From: Mucilaginibacter terrae | GTDB taxonomy: Bacteria; Bacteroidota; Bacteroidia; Sphingobacteriales; Sphingobacteriaceae | DNA length: 64,000 nucleotides | Direction: 5' to 3' | Assembly: GCF_031951985.1 (NCBI RefSeq) | Contig: NZ_JAVLVU010000001.1 | Location: forward strand, 2,480,001-2,544,000 | In this document: positions 37,026 through 44,654 of the stretch, in pieces | Numbering within the stretch: position 1 is the first letter of the stretch | Layout of the letters: every line of letters begins with the position of its first letter | Made by a program: the position numbers and the translations under genes | Notes under the pieces: model-generated | Databases searched by the model: none | Told to the model about the DNA's origin: nothing | What the model saw: only the letters and a program-made list of their open reading frames with translations

Positions 37026-38183
37026 TTAATTTATTTTCTTTTCTAAAATTTCAATCTGGGTTGCAAAGTAACGTCTTTTTTCCGGATTTTTCAACATTAA
37101 AATTTTATAAGCTGCTATTGCTTTGGAGTATAGCATTTGGTCGGCATAAATGCGGGCCAAAGTTTCGGTAATCAGTTCTTCCTGATCTTCGGCGCTCAAT
37201 CTTGCTTTGTTCTCGCTGTCTAATTTATCGCTGCTTGGCGGTTTAATTTGCGGGTCTTCCTGTATAAAACGTTCTACCAGTTCTTCTTCTTTCTTGCGCG
37301 ATTCAATTACCTCATGTGGTATGGTTTCAACAGGTACCGGAATAGGCGGCTGCCTGTCTTCTTTAGTATTTGCCGGCGCAGCAAAAGGCTGGTATATACC
37401 GCTAAATTTATTCCGGGTTTTATCTAACCACCACATAAAGCTGTAAGGCATTTTTTCGTCGTGGTAGCGGGTAACCTGCCCTTCCTCGGCAGGTGGCGGT
37501 GGTGTAGCCTGTTGTACCGGAGCGGGCTCCTGAAGGGCAATTTCTTCTTCCTCAATAGCAGCCTGAGACTCTTCGCGCTCTACAAATGCTCTGTCAAATA
37601 CAAAGAAATCGGTACTGGCTATATTCTCGATGATGAGCTTTTGAGTTTCATCAAGAGGTTCGTGCTTGATTCCGGATCGTAATACTTCTTCATTTTCAAC
37701 AATCAACTCCGGTTCGCGAACAGGTTCGGCATTTTTAACTACCGGTTCTGTTTTAACCTCTTCAAATACCTCATAATAGCTTTGGGACTGGGGTATTTCA
37801 TCAATTACTTTGAAGTTAGCCGGTTCATCTGTAACCTCAGCAACAGGCTCGGCCAAGGACTCCGGTTTCCATTTTTTATATATGATCTGCGAAGCATTAA
37901 CTGCCGGTAAACTATCGGGCCATTGTACTATTTTTTGCAGGGTTACGCTATCGCTAAACCTTGCAGCAGCGGCGTTTAATTCGGTGGCATTACCCGAACG
38001 GGCTTGTATGGCATACAATAATCCGCACTGCGGAAAGCTGTACAGCAATGTTTGCAAACCATTGAGATGCGCATCAGTTAGCTTTGCCTCACTGGCAAGC
38101 ACCTGCTCAAAAATTTCGGTAGGGTGAATGTGAATATCTTGTTGCACGTGGTTGAAACTACTAAAATGATTACCAGTTTGCAA
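37026..38183 (-). CDS. Conserved Bacteroidota protein with C-terminal TPR-like helices
   Basis: This 385-residue soluble protein has an N-terminal third (1-95) that is helical with LTDAHLNGLQTLLYSFPQCGLLYAIQAR; the middle (about 115-270) is Glu/Pro-rich and probably disordered (many EEV and PEPV segments); the end has a TPR-like pair (ITETLARIYADQMLYSKAIAAYKILMLKNPEKRRYF). The function is unknown. It overlaps lptE by 14 bases and precedes secG by eight, so an envelope or export role is suggested by context only. Confidence 0.75.
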   Translation of the reverse strand: MQTGNHFSSFNHVQQDIHIHPTEIFEQVLASEAKLTDAHLNGLQTLLYSFPQCGLLYAIQARSGNATELNAAAARFSDSVTLQKIVQWPDSLPAVNASQIIYKKWKPESLAEPVAEVTDEPANFKVIDEIPQSQSYYEVFEEVKTEPVVKNAEPVREPELIVENEEVLRSGIKHEPLDETQKLIIENIASTDFFVFDRAFVEREESQAAIEEEEIALQEPAPVQQATPPPPAEEGQVTRYHDEKMPYSFMWWLDKTRNKFSGIYQPFAAPANTKEDRQPPIPVPVETIPHEVIESRKKEEELVERFIQEDPQIKPPSSDKLDSENKARLSAEDQEELITETLARIYADQMLYSKAIAAYKILMLKNPEKRRYFATQIEILEKKIN

Positions 38184-38685
38184 AAGCTTTGTTAAAAATA
38201 TCCTCGGTGAGCTGCTGATTAATTATCCGGATCAGGCTTTGCTCCTGTGAGTTTATATCGCCCGTAAAATCGGTGTAGCGCGAAAACGACTGCTCAAAAT
38301 CGGGTGATAGCTTTTTGTCTTTATTGTTTACATATTTCACATTAACCGTAATGGTTAAGCGTGTAGCCGTTGCCAATGGGGCAGTATTATTATTAGTAGC
38401 CTGAATTGATACCGGCGCCAAAGTATAACCGGTTATAGTCCCTTCAATAGTGGCATCGGCCTCGCCACGTACTATACCCAAACGGCTTTGCGAACGTATA
38501 CGGTCTTTTAAGGCTTCGGTAAAAAGTGTACTCAGGTTGTTTACTACCAGCGGTGCATTGTTTTCAAAAAATGCCACATTGATGGTTTTCATATCAACGG
38601 GTATAGAAGCACCGCTCAAGGTAACCGAGCAAGACGACCATACCATAGCCACCATTATCATCACAAAGCACAGTACTTTCTTCAT
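38170..38685 (-). CDS. lptE: LPS assembly lipoprotein LptE
   Basis: This 171-residue outer-membrane lipoprotein would plug the LptD barrel and help place LPS on the cell surface. It has a lipoprotein signal (lipobox VWSSC, Cys19) and the Bacteroidota LptE pattern GASIPVDMKTINVAFFENNAPLV, ADATIEGTITGYTL and a C-terminal QQLTEDIFNKAFANW. It starts two bases after the sigma-54 activator gene and overlaps the next gene. Confidence 0.88.
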   Translation of the reverse strand: MKKVLCFVMIMVAMVWSSCSVTLSGASIPVDMKTINVAFFENNAPLVVNNLSTLFTEALKDRIRSQSRLGIVRGEADATIEGTITGYTLAPVSIQATNNNTAPLATATRLTITVNVKYVNNKDKKLSPDFEQSFSRYTDFTGDINSQEQSLIRIINQQLTEDIFNKAFANW

Positions 38686-38687
38686 TA

Positions 38688-39932
38688 TTACAAATCGAGT
38701 TCTTTTATTTTACGATACAGCGTACGCTCAGATATACCTAACTCATTAGCCGCCAGCTTACGCTTACCTTTATGCTTTTTGAGTGCCTTGCGTATCATGT
38801 CCGACTCTTTATCAACCAGCGAAAGCGACTCTTCTACTTCTTCGGCATGTGGGGTGAACACGCCTTCGTTAGAATTGTGCGTATGCGTATTAACAACGGG
38901 CGGTTGAATGGTAAATTGTGCATCCTGCGGTCTTACAGGCAAATCAATATCGTGATGCAGATAATTCAGCATTTGCTGGTCGCCGGAATAATTAACAGGC
39001 ACGCCGCCACTTTCAATAATATTAGCTACCAGCTTTTTCAATTCCACCATATCGCGCTTCATATCAAAAAGCACTTTATATAAAATGTCGCGTTCCGAAA
39101 AATCTTCGCGCGGTTGATTATCCAAGCGCATAGGCAGGTTGCTCCGGCCAGCTTCCTGCGGCATGTATGTCAACAGTATTTCGGCAGTAATTACACGGTC
39201 GCGCTCCAGTACGGCCAACTGTTCGGCCACGTTTTTAAGCTGGCGCACGTTACCCGGCCACGAGTAGTTGCTTAACACCTGCTGGGCACCTTCATCTAAT
39301 TGCATGGCAGGGCTGCGGTATTTATCGGTAAAATCGGCCGAAAACTTGCGGAATAACAAGTAAATATCCTCTTTACGATCGCGCAGGGGCGGAATGCGCA
39401 AAGGCACGGTATTTAAACGGTAATATAAATCTTCACGGAACTTACCGACCTTTACAGCCTCGTAAACATCAACGTTAGTTGCGGCAATTACGCGCACGTT
39501 GGTTTTTTCCACTTTTGATGAACCTACACGAATGAACTGCCCCGACTCCAAAACACGCAGTAAGCGAGCCTGGGTACCCAGTGGCATCTCCCCTATTTCA
39601 TCTAAAAATATGGTACCGCCGTTAACGGTTTCAAAATAGCCTTTACGCTCGCCCACGGCACCGGTATAAGCACCTTTTTCGTGACCGAATAGCTCTGAAT
39701 CGATAGTTCCCTCAGGAATTGCACCACAGTTAACCGCTATAAAAGGCCCGTGCTTACGCGGACTCAGTTGGTGAATAATGTGCGAAAACGCCTCTTTACC
39801 ACTACCACTCTCGCCCGTAACCAATACCGAAATATCAGTTGGCGCTACCTGGTTGGCAATATCTATAGCCCGGTTTAACAACGGCGAATTACCGATGATA
39901 CCAAAGCGTTGTTTAATTTCTTGTACGTTCAT
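38688..39932 (-). CDS. Sigma-54 interaction domain transcriptional activator without receiver domain
   Basis: This 414-residue bacterial enhancer-binding protein opens almost directly with the AAA+ domain: Walker A GESGSGKE (40-47), sigma-54 contact loop GAYTGA (87-92), Walker B IFLDEI (108-113), then RLLRVLES, FREDLYYRLN and NYSWPGNVRQLKN. After a linker (about 265-365) a Fis-type helix-turn-helix closes the protein (KLAANELGISERTLYRKIKEL). No receiver, GAF or PAS sensory domain is present, so control must come from abundance, another protein or the linker. It is co-transcribed with lptE, the TPR gene and secG. Confidence 0.92.
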   Translation of the reverse strand: MNVQEIKQRFGIIGNSPLLNRAIDIANQVAPTDISVLVTGESGSGKEAFSHIIHQLSPRKHGPFIAVNCGAIPEGTIDSELFGHEKGAYTGAVGERKGYFETVNGGTIFLDEIGEMPLGTQARLLRVLESGQFIRVGSSKVEKTNVRVIAATNVDVYEAVKVGKFREDLYYRLNTVPLRIPPLRDRKEDIYLLFRKFSADFTDKYRSPAMQLDEGAQQVLSNYSWPGNVRQLKNVAEQLAVLERDRVITAEILLTYMPQEAGRSNLPMRLDNQPREDFSERDILYKVLFDMKRDMVELKKLVANIIESGGVPVNYSGDQQMLNYLHHDIDLPVRPQDAQFTIQPPVVNTHTHNSNEGVFTPHAEEVEESLSLVDKESDMIRKALKKHKGKRKLAANELGISERTLYRKIKELDL

Positions 39933-39943
39933 AGATAGATGTT

Positions 39944-40385
39944 AGAATCAAGAGTACAGAGTCAAGAATCCAGACGAACACTTGCATCGCTTAAAATGTA
40001 TTCCCGAAATGAGAAAATCATTCGTTGAACTTCTTCGGTTAGCGATAAGCAATCATTTAAAAGCTCATTACTGCCGTACTTTCTCCTTTGGCAAATTAAC
40101 AGTTGTGTTTGCAACTCATACGATGAAGAAATGGATGTAGACAAGAACTCTGCAAAATGCAAATGAGTTCTTTTGCCCGATCCTTCAGCAATGTTTGAAG
40201 GTATGGAGCACGAACACCTGTTAATTTGATCTATTAAATTATATCTTTCCGTTGAGGGCAAGGTTTTACAATATTCAAAAGCCAAGTCGGTCAAACCCAT
40301 TGAACGTTGCCAAATTTTTAGATTCTTAAAATTGTGCCTCATTCTTTGCAGCTTCCTGACTCTTGATTCTGTATTCCTGACTCTC
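39944..40385. mobile_element. Four-helix-bundle gene bounded by inverted repeats
   Basis: The arms at 39944-39973 (AGAATCAAGAGTACAGAGTC core) and 40352-40385 align as reverse complements with only purine transitions. Between them is just one small gene, whose stop codon lies in the left arm. The unit sits between miaB and the sigma-54 activator, where no gene is needed. The same arm family occurs without a gene at 12242-12327 and as a single arm at 31403. Confidence 0.6.
39962..40342 (-). CDS. Four helix bundle protein (23S rRNA intervening-sequence type)
   Basis: This 126-residue protein has the family pattern NLKIWQRSMGLTDLAFEYCKTLP, then DQINRCSCSIPSNIAEGSGK and HFAEFLSTSISSSYELQTQLLI. 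These small helical proteins were first seen in 23S rRNA intervening sequences and are similar in fold to the accessory protein of diversity-generating retroelements; their function is unknown. There is no rRNA here. The gene is boxed in by inverted repeats, and the last codons lie in the repeat, so gene and repeat probably move or are copied together. Confidence 0.9.
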   Translation of the reverse strand: MRHNFKNLKIWQRSMGLTDLAFEYCKTLPSTERYNLIDQINRCSCSIPSNIAEGSGKRTHLHFAEFLSTSISSSYELQTQLLICQRRKYGSNELLNDCLSLTEEVQRMIFSFREYILSDASVRLDS

Positions 40386-40387
40386 TT

Positions 40388-41884
40388 TTAAACCACCGTT
40401 CCCAGCAAAGTCGCCGTCGTGCAGCGGTCAACCAGTACGTTTACGTATTGGCCGGGTTTGTAGCTTTCGCTTACCGGGAAAACCACCATGGCGTTGTTAT
40501 CGGCGCGGCCGCAGTAATCAAGGTTCGATTTTTTAGAGAACCCTTCAATGAGTACGCGCTGTACCTTGCCCACTTTTTCCTGCAAACGCAGGTGTGAGTG
40601 CTGCTGCTGTTTAACCACAATTTCTTTTAAGCGACGGTTTTTAACCACGTCGGGAATATCGTCGGCATAACGTTTGGCAGCCAGCGTTCCCGGGCGTTCA
40701 GAGTACATGAACATGTAAGCATAATCATACTGTACAAAGTCCATCATGCTCAATGTATCCTGGTGCTCTTCTTCAGTCTCGGTACAAAAACCGGCAATTA
40801 CGTCGGTTGAAATGGCGCAGCCCGGTATAATACGGCGAATAGCCTCTACACGGTTCATGTACCACTCGCGGTCGTAGGTACGGTTCATCATATCCAGCAC
40901 ACGGCTGTTGCCCGATTGTACCGGCAAATGAATGTATTTGCAAATATTATCGTATTTGGCCATGGTATACAGCACCTCGTCGGTTATATCTTTAGGGTGC
41001 GATGTTGAGAAACGAATACGCAATTCGGGGCTAATATGTGCTACCATCTCCAGGAGGTTAGCAAAGTTGGTAGTAGCCCCAGCAGCCCAGTCTAAATCTC
41101 CTCCGGAAGGGGAGACTTTTAACTGCTCCTCATCTTGCTCCCTCCCTTCCGGGGAGGGCTGGGGAGGGGCAGTCCATTTATACGAATCCACGTTTTGCCC
41201 TAACAGGGTCACCTCGCGGTAGCCCTGATTAAACAGGTCGGTACATTCTTTAACAATAGAGTGCGGATCGCGGCTGCGCTCGCGGCCACGGGTAAACGGC
41301 ACCACGCAAAACGAGCACATATTATCGCAGCCACGCATAATAGATACAAAGGCATTGATACCGTTGCTGTTTAAACGCACCGGGTTAATATCGGCGTAAG
41401 TTTCCTCGCGCGAGAGGAGTACATTTACAGCTTTCTGGCCACTGTCTACCTGATCTATCAGGTTTGGTAAATCGCGATAGGCATCAGGACCTACTACTAC
41501 GTCAACCAGTTTTTCTTCTTCCAGGAATTTAGCTTTAAGGCGTTCGGCCATACAGCCCAGCACGCCTACTATCATACCCGGATTTTTCACCTTGGCTATA
41601 GTAAACTCACGCAGGCGGTTGCGCACACGCTGCTCGGCATTTTCGCGAATTGAACAGGTATTAATGAAAATCACATCGGCATTGTTAAAGTCCTTTGTGG
41701 TTTCAAAACCCCGCTCCAGTAAAATAGAAGCAACAATTTCACTATCCGAAAAATTCATGGCGCAGCCATAGCTTTCAATGTATAGCTTGCGACCATTATA
41801 TTTATCAGCGGTTTGCTCCAGCATTAATGCCTCACCCTGCCTTGTTTCGTCGTGTGTTTTATCTGGAATAAGCAAATCCATCAT
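40388..41884 (-). CDS. miaB: tRNA-2-methylthio-N6-dimethylallyladenosine synthase MiaB, with repeat-encoded insert
   Basis: This 498-residue radical-SAM enzyme methylthiolates i6A37 of tRNAs. The auxiliary cluster cysteines are Cys41 (ESYGCAMN), Cys77 (INTCSIR) and Cys111 (LGCMAER); the SAM cluster motif is CDNMCSFC (Cys186, 190, 193). A TRAM domain ends the protein (about 430-498). Between [11 protein letters not shown] (to residue 237) and [11 protein letters not shown] (from 274) there are about 35 extra residues rich in Pro, Gly, Gln and Glu ([12 protein letters not shown]...). They are encoded by a palindromic repeat of a family found elsewhere in the window. The frame is intact across it. 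The site is a loop that varies in the family, so activity may be kept. Confidence 0.94.
   Translation of the reverse strand: MMDLLIPDKTHDETRQGEALMLEQTADKYNGRKLYIESYGCAMNFSDSEIVASILLERGFETTKDFNNADVIFINTCSIRENAEQRVRNRLREFTIAKVKNPGMIVGVLGCMAERLKAKFLEEEKLVDVVVGPDAYRDLPNLIDQVDSGQKAVNVLLSREETYADINPVRLNSNGINAFVSIMRGCDNMCSFCVVPFTRGRERSRDPHSIVKECTDLFNQGYREVTLLGQNVDSYKWTAPPQPSPEGREQDEEQLKVSPSGGDLDWAAGATTNFANLLEMVAHISPELRIRFSTSHPKDITDEVLYTMAKYDNICKYIHLPVQSGNSRVLDMMNRTYDREWYMNRVEAIRRIIPGCAISTDVIAGFCTETEEEHQDTLSMMDFVQYDYAYMFMYSERPGTLAAKRYADDIPDVVKNRRLKEIVVKQQQHSHLRLQEKVGKVQRVLIEGFSKKSNLDYCGRADNNAMVVFPVSESYKPGQYVNVLVDRCTTATLLGTVV
41091..41170. repeat. Palindromic repeat of the CTAAATC/GGGTTGGG family (copy 3), inside miaB
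   Basis: On the plus strand it reads TCTAAATCTCCTCCGGAAGG then GGAGACTTTT, a spacer, then CTCCCTCCC - hairpin - GGGGAGGGCTGGGGAGGGGC. Layout, order and outer motifs match the copies at 13350-13446 and 27796-27901. Here it is translated as part of MiaB. Confidence 0.75.
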
Positions 41885-42127
41885 GTAGTAAACCTTTTTT
41901 TGGAATGCAAAAGTACATATTTTAAAACTAATACCGTGACAGATTGGCAGTAATTAATAAAATTGACTTTAATTCAATGATACCCTACCATAACCATTAT
42001 CAGTGATATTTACACTCATTTATACCTCACGCTTTACTAAATGAGCCTAAATAACTATTTTGTGAAGCAAACGTTAAGTATTATCCCGCTAACCCAAATT
42101 AAAGACTTTACAGTATAGCTCTTGCAG

Positions 42128-43921
42128 ATGACGGCCGTAATTAAACATAGGTTAAAAAAAACGTTGCTCTCTGTGATATTAATTGGGGCAATACTAATAA
42201 CCATTGTAGCTTTTTTTGTAAACCGATACTGGGCACCAATTTTAGCAGGAAAAGTTAGAAGTACGGTTATTGATGCTACCGACAGTTTGTACAGTGCCGA
42301 TTTTACAGATGCCGACCTGCATGTGGTACAAGGAAAATTGGTTATACATAACCTTACCATTCAACCTAACATTGCTGTTTACAATCGCCGCATAAAGATG
42401 GGCATAGCACCCAATAACCTTTACAAATTACAGGTTAAGCGCATTGTGCTCAAACATATACATCCACTTAAAATATATTATGAGCATAAGCTGGATATTG
42501 GCCAAATTATACTAAGCGTACCTAAGTTACAGGTTACCTACCGGCGTGTAAGTAATAAAGATACCACAGCAACCGACAGGCTTACTGCCTGGCAACGCAT
42601 TCAACCCTTACTAAAATCTATCCATATTAAGCAGGTAATGCTTAACGATGTTGATTTTACTTATAAAGACCATTCGGGAAACAACCTACAAGTTTCGGCG
42701 TTAAAAGAAGTAAACCTTACCGGTAACGATTTGATCATCGATTCGCTTACCCAGCACGATAAATCCCGGTTCTATTATTTTAAAGATTTACAAATAGAGC
42801 TTAACAACGTCGATCAGCCTCTGGGCAAGGATAGTTTGTACCGGCTTAAACTTAAACAACTTAATTACTCCACCCTCACCTCTAAACTTAAAGCCTACCA
42901 AGTGGCCATTAAACCATCGGCCGATTCGGTTTTTATAAAACGGGGCATACGCACACAGTACCACTTTGATACCGATACTTTTGAGGTTGAAAACTTTAAC
43001 CTCAAACGCTTCAATAAATTCAGGGAGATACATGCCACGCATGTGTTTATTAACCGGGGTAACTTTTTGGTATCAGCCAACCAATCAAACCCAACTTTGG
43101 GCAAAGGCAACCGCATATTTACCTTCCCCAATGCTGCAATTCAACGGCTTAAAAACGATTTAAAGCTGGATACTATTGAGTTGCAAAACATCAATATCAC
43201 CTACAAAGGTTACGGGCGTAAATCGCACAAGCAGGGCTCGGTTGCATTTAATGGTACCGATGGACATATTATTAATGTAACCAACAATGTACAAGCCCTT
43301 AAAAAGAACGATAGCATGCACATCGAAGTTATTTCGAGGGTGATGGATATGGGCCCTATGCATGCCAGCATTAACTTTAACCTCACCGATTCGGCACGAA
43401 GTTATAGCTACAAAGGCGTAGTTGGCTACATGGAACTCGACCGGTTTAACAAAGCTACCATGCCCTTTGCCTTGTTAAAAATAACCTCAGGCCGTATGGA
43501 CCAGATGGATTTTGATATAAAAGGCAACCAAAATGTATCTACCGGAAAAGTAAAGATACTGTACCATGACCTCAAGGTACACCTGCTCAAAATGGACACG
43601 GTAGCCGATGCCTACAAGCACCGCACACTGTTGTCAATTATGGCCAATGCGTTGATCGTGAAGCGACACAACCCTGATTTTTTTGGCGCGGTGCCCCGTA
43701 CCATTGATGTACGCTACGTGCGCCAGCCCGACACTCCTTTTTTTAAAGCCGTTTGGAAAACCATTGCCCAAGGCATTAAGGCCAGTGCCGGATACGATGC
43801 CGCTACCGAAAAACATATTAAAGACATGATTACCCAACGCCGCATTGATAAAAAGAAACGGCAAGACAAGCGCGAAGAACGCCAATTACGGAGAGAAAAC
43901 CGCCGCAGGTTAAAACGGTAA
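42128..43921 (+). CDS. AsmA-like membrane-anchored envelope protein
   Basis: The protein has 597 residues from the ATG at 42128. A single N-terminal membrane span (about 12-34, LLSVILIGAILITIVAFFV) is followed by a long beta-rich periplasmic region with AsmA/DUF748-like features: SLYSADFTDADLHVVQGKLVIHNLTI near the start and repeated strand-turn segments. The last 40 residues are extremely basic (KKKRQDKREERQLRRENRRR). AsmA-like proteins are linked to lipid transport between membranes, but this assignment is by general pattern. A TTG two codons upstream is an alternative start. It is monocistronic. Confidence 0.65.
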   Translation: MTAVIKHRLKKTLLSVILIGAILITIVAFFVNRYWAPILAGKVRSTVIDATDSLYSADFTDADLHVVQGKLVIHNLTIQPNIAVYNRRIKMGIAPNNLYKLQVKRIVLKHIHPLKIYYEHKLDIGQIILSVPKLQVTYRRVSNKDTTATDRLTAWQRIQPLLKSIHIKQVMLNDVDFTYKDHSGNNLQVSALKEVNLTGNDLIIDSLTQHDKSRFYYFKDLQIELNNVDQPLGKDSLYRLKLKQLNYSTLTSKLKAYQVAIKPSADSVFIKRGIRTQYHFDTDTFEVENFNLKRFNKFREIHATHVFINRGNFLVSANQSNPTLGKGNRIFTFPNAAIQRLKNDLKLDTIELQNINITYKGYGRKSHKQGSVAFNGTDGHIINVTNNVQALKKNDSMHIEVISRVMDMGPMHASINFNLTDSARSYSYKGVVGYMELDRFNKATMPFALLKITSGRMDQMDFDIKGNQNVSTGKVKILYHDLKVHLLKMDTVADAYKHRTLLSIMANALIVKRHNPDFFGAVPRTIDVRYVRQPDTPFFKAVWKTIAQGIKASAGYDAATEKHIKDMITQRRIDKKKRQDKREERQLRRENRRRLKR

Positions 43922-44149
43922 AAAGCTATGTACTCCTATTTTATTTTTCTTTTGAAAACCGCGAAATCTTACGATTTCCCTTGCTTTCCCTAAGTGTTTG
44001 ACTTCTCCTTTAAGTGTTTCACATTTTCGCTAAGTTCCAAAAAATCGCATCAAAAAATTTCGCTCATGCAACGCAGGGAAAAATCTGGTGTCTATTTAAT
44101 CAGTAACACCAAAATAATTGACCCCTATATATAGATGTTCTTTGCATCA

Positions 44150-44179
44150 AAAAAAGCACTGCTTAGGCGGTGCTTTTTT
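44150..44179 (+). terminator. Rho-independent terminator
   Basis: AAAAAGCACTGC and GCGGTGCTTTTT (one wobble pair) close around TTAG and run into T. It lies 230 bases beyond the AsmA-like gene; nothing coding was seen in between. Confidence 0.75.
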
Positions 44180-44215
44180 GTTTGGGGCAAGCTGTGTTCT
44201 TCGCATGTTCAATCA

Positions 44216-44638
44216 TGGACGCTTGAGCAGACATTCCACGAAGCTATAGTTTGATTATTGCAATCCTAAATACATTAAGCAATATTTACAACCATGTCTC
44301 GCAATGCCGCAACCGACGAACTTTACTTTGTAACCTTAAATATACATTCAAAGAACTATTCACGCTCATTGAAAGTAACCCCTTGGAAAGCCGTAAAAAA
44401 TGGATATTAAACTCATTTGAAATGGCCGGTAATCAAAATAAGCTCAACAAGCATCATCAGCTGTGGCAAAATGGCAATTACCCGGTACTGCTATATTCGG
44501 CCGATGTTATTTAAAAAAAGATAGATTATATACACGATAATCCGGTTAAGGCAAGCTTTATTGGTTCGGCACATGAATATTGGTATAGCAGTGCTAATCC
44601 GGATAGCCCCCTGAAGATTGTTGGAAGTTAAGCGTCCA
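44216..44638. mobile_element. Remnant of a REP-associated transposase unit
   Basis: The ends carry TGGACGCTTGA (44216-44226) and TTAAGCGTCCA (44628-44638), an 11-base inverted repeat with one difference. The interior is the broken 3' part of a RAYT-type transposase gene. The right end abuts the sprA stop region. Confidence 0.5.
44251..44631 (+). pseudogene. REP-associated tyrosine transposase (IS200-like), decayed C-terminal part
   Basis: One frame runs to a TAA at 44512 and continues without frameshift to a second TAA at 44629. Together they give the C-terminal half of a Y1/RAYT transposase: KFLN-type helix (KHHQLWQNGNYPVLL), then KKIDYIHDNPVKASFIGSAHEYWYSSA, a motif diagnostic for this group. 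The N-terminal half with the HUH His pair is missing, so the copy is dead. The TAA replaces what is usually a residue just before the QKIDYIH motif. Confidence 0.8.
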
Positions 44639-44654
44639 CGCTTACGTTCGCCTC

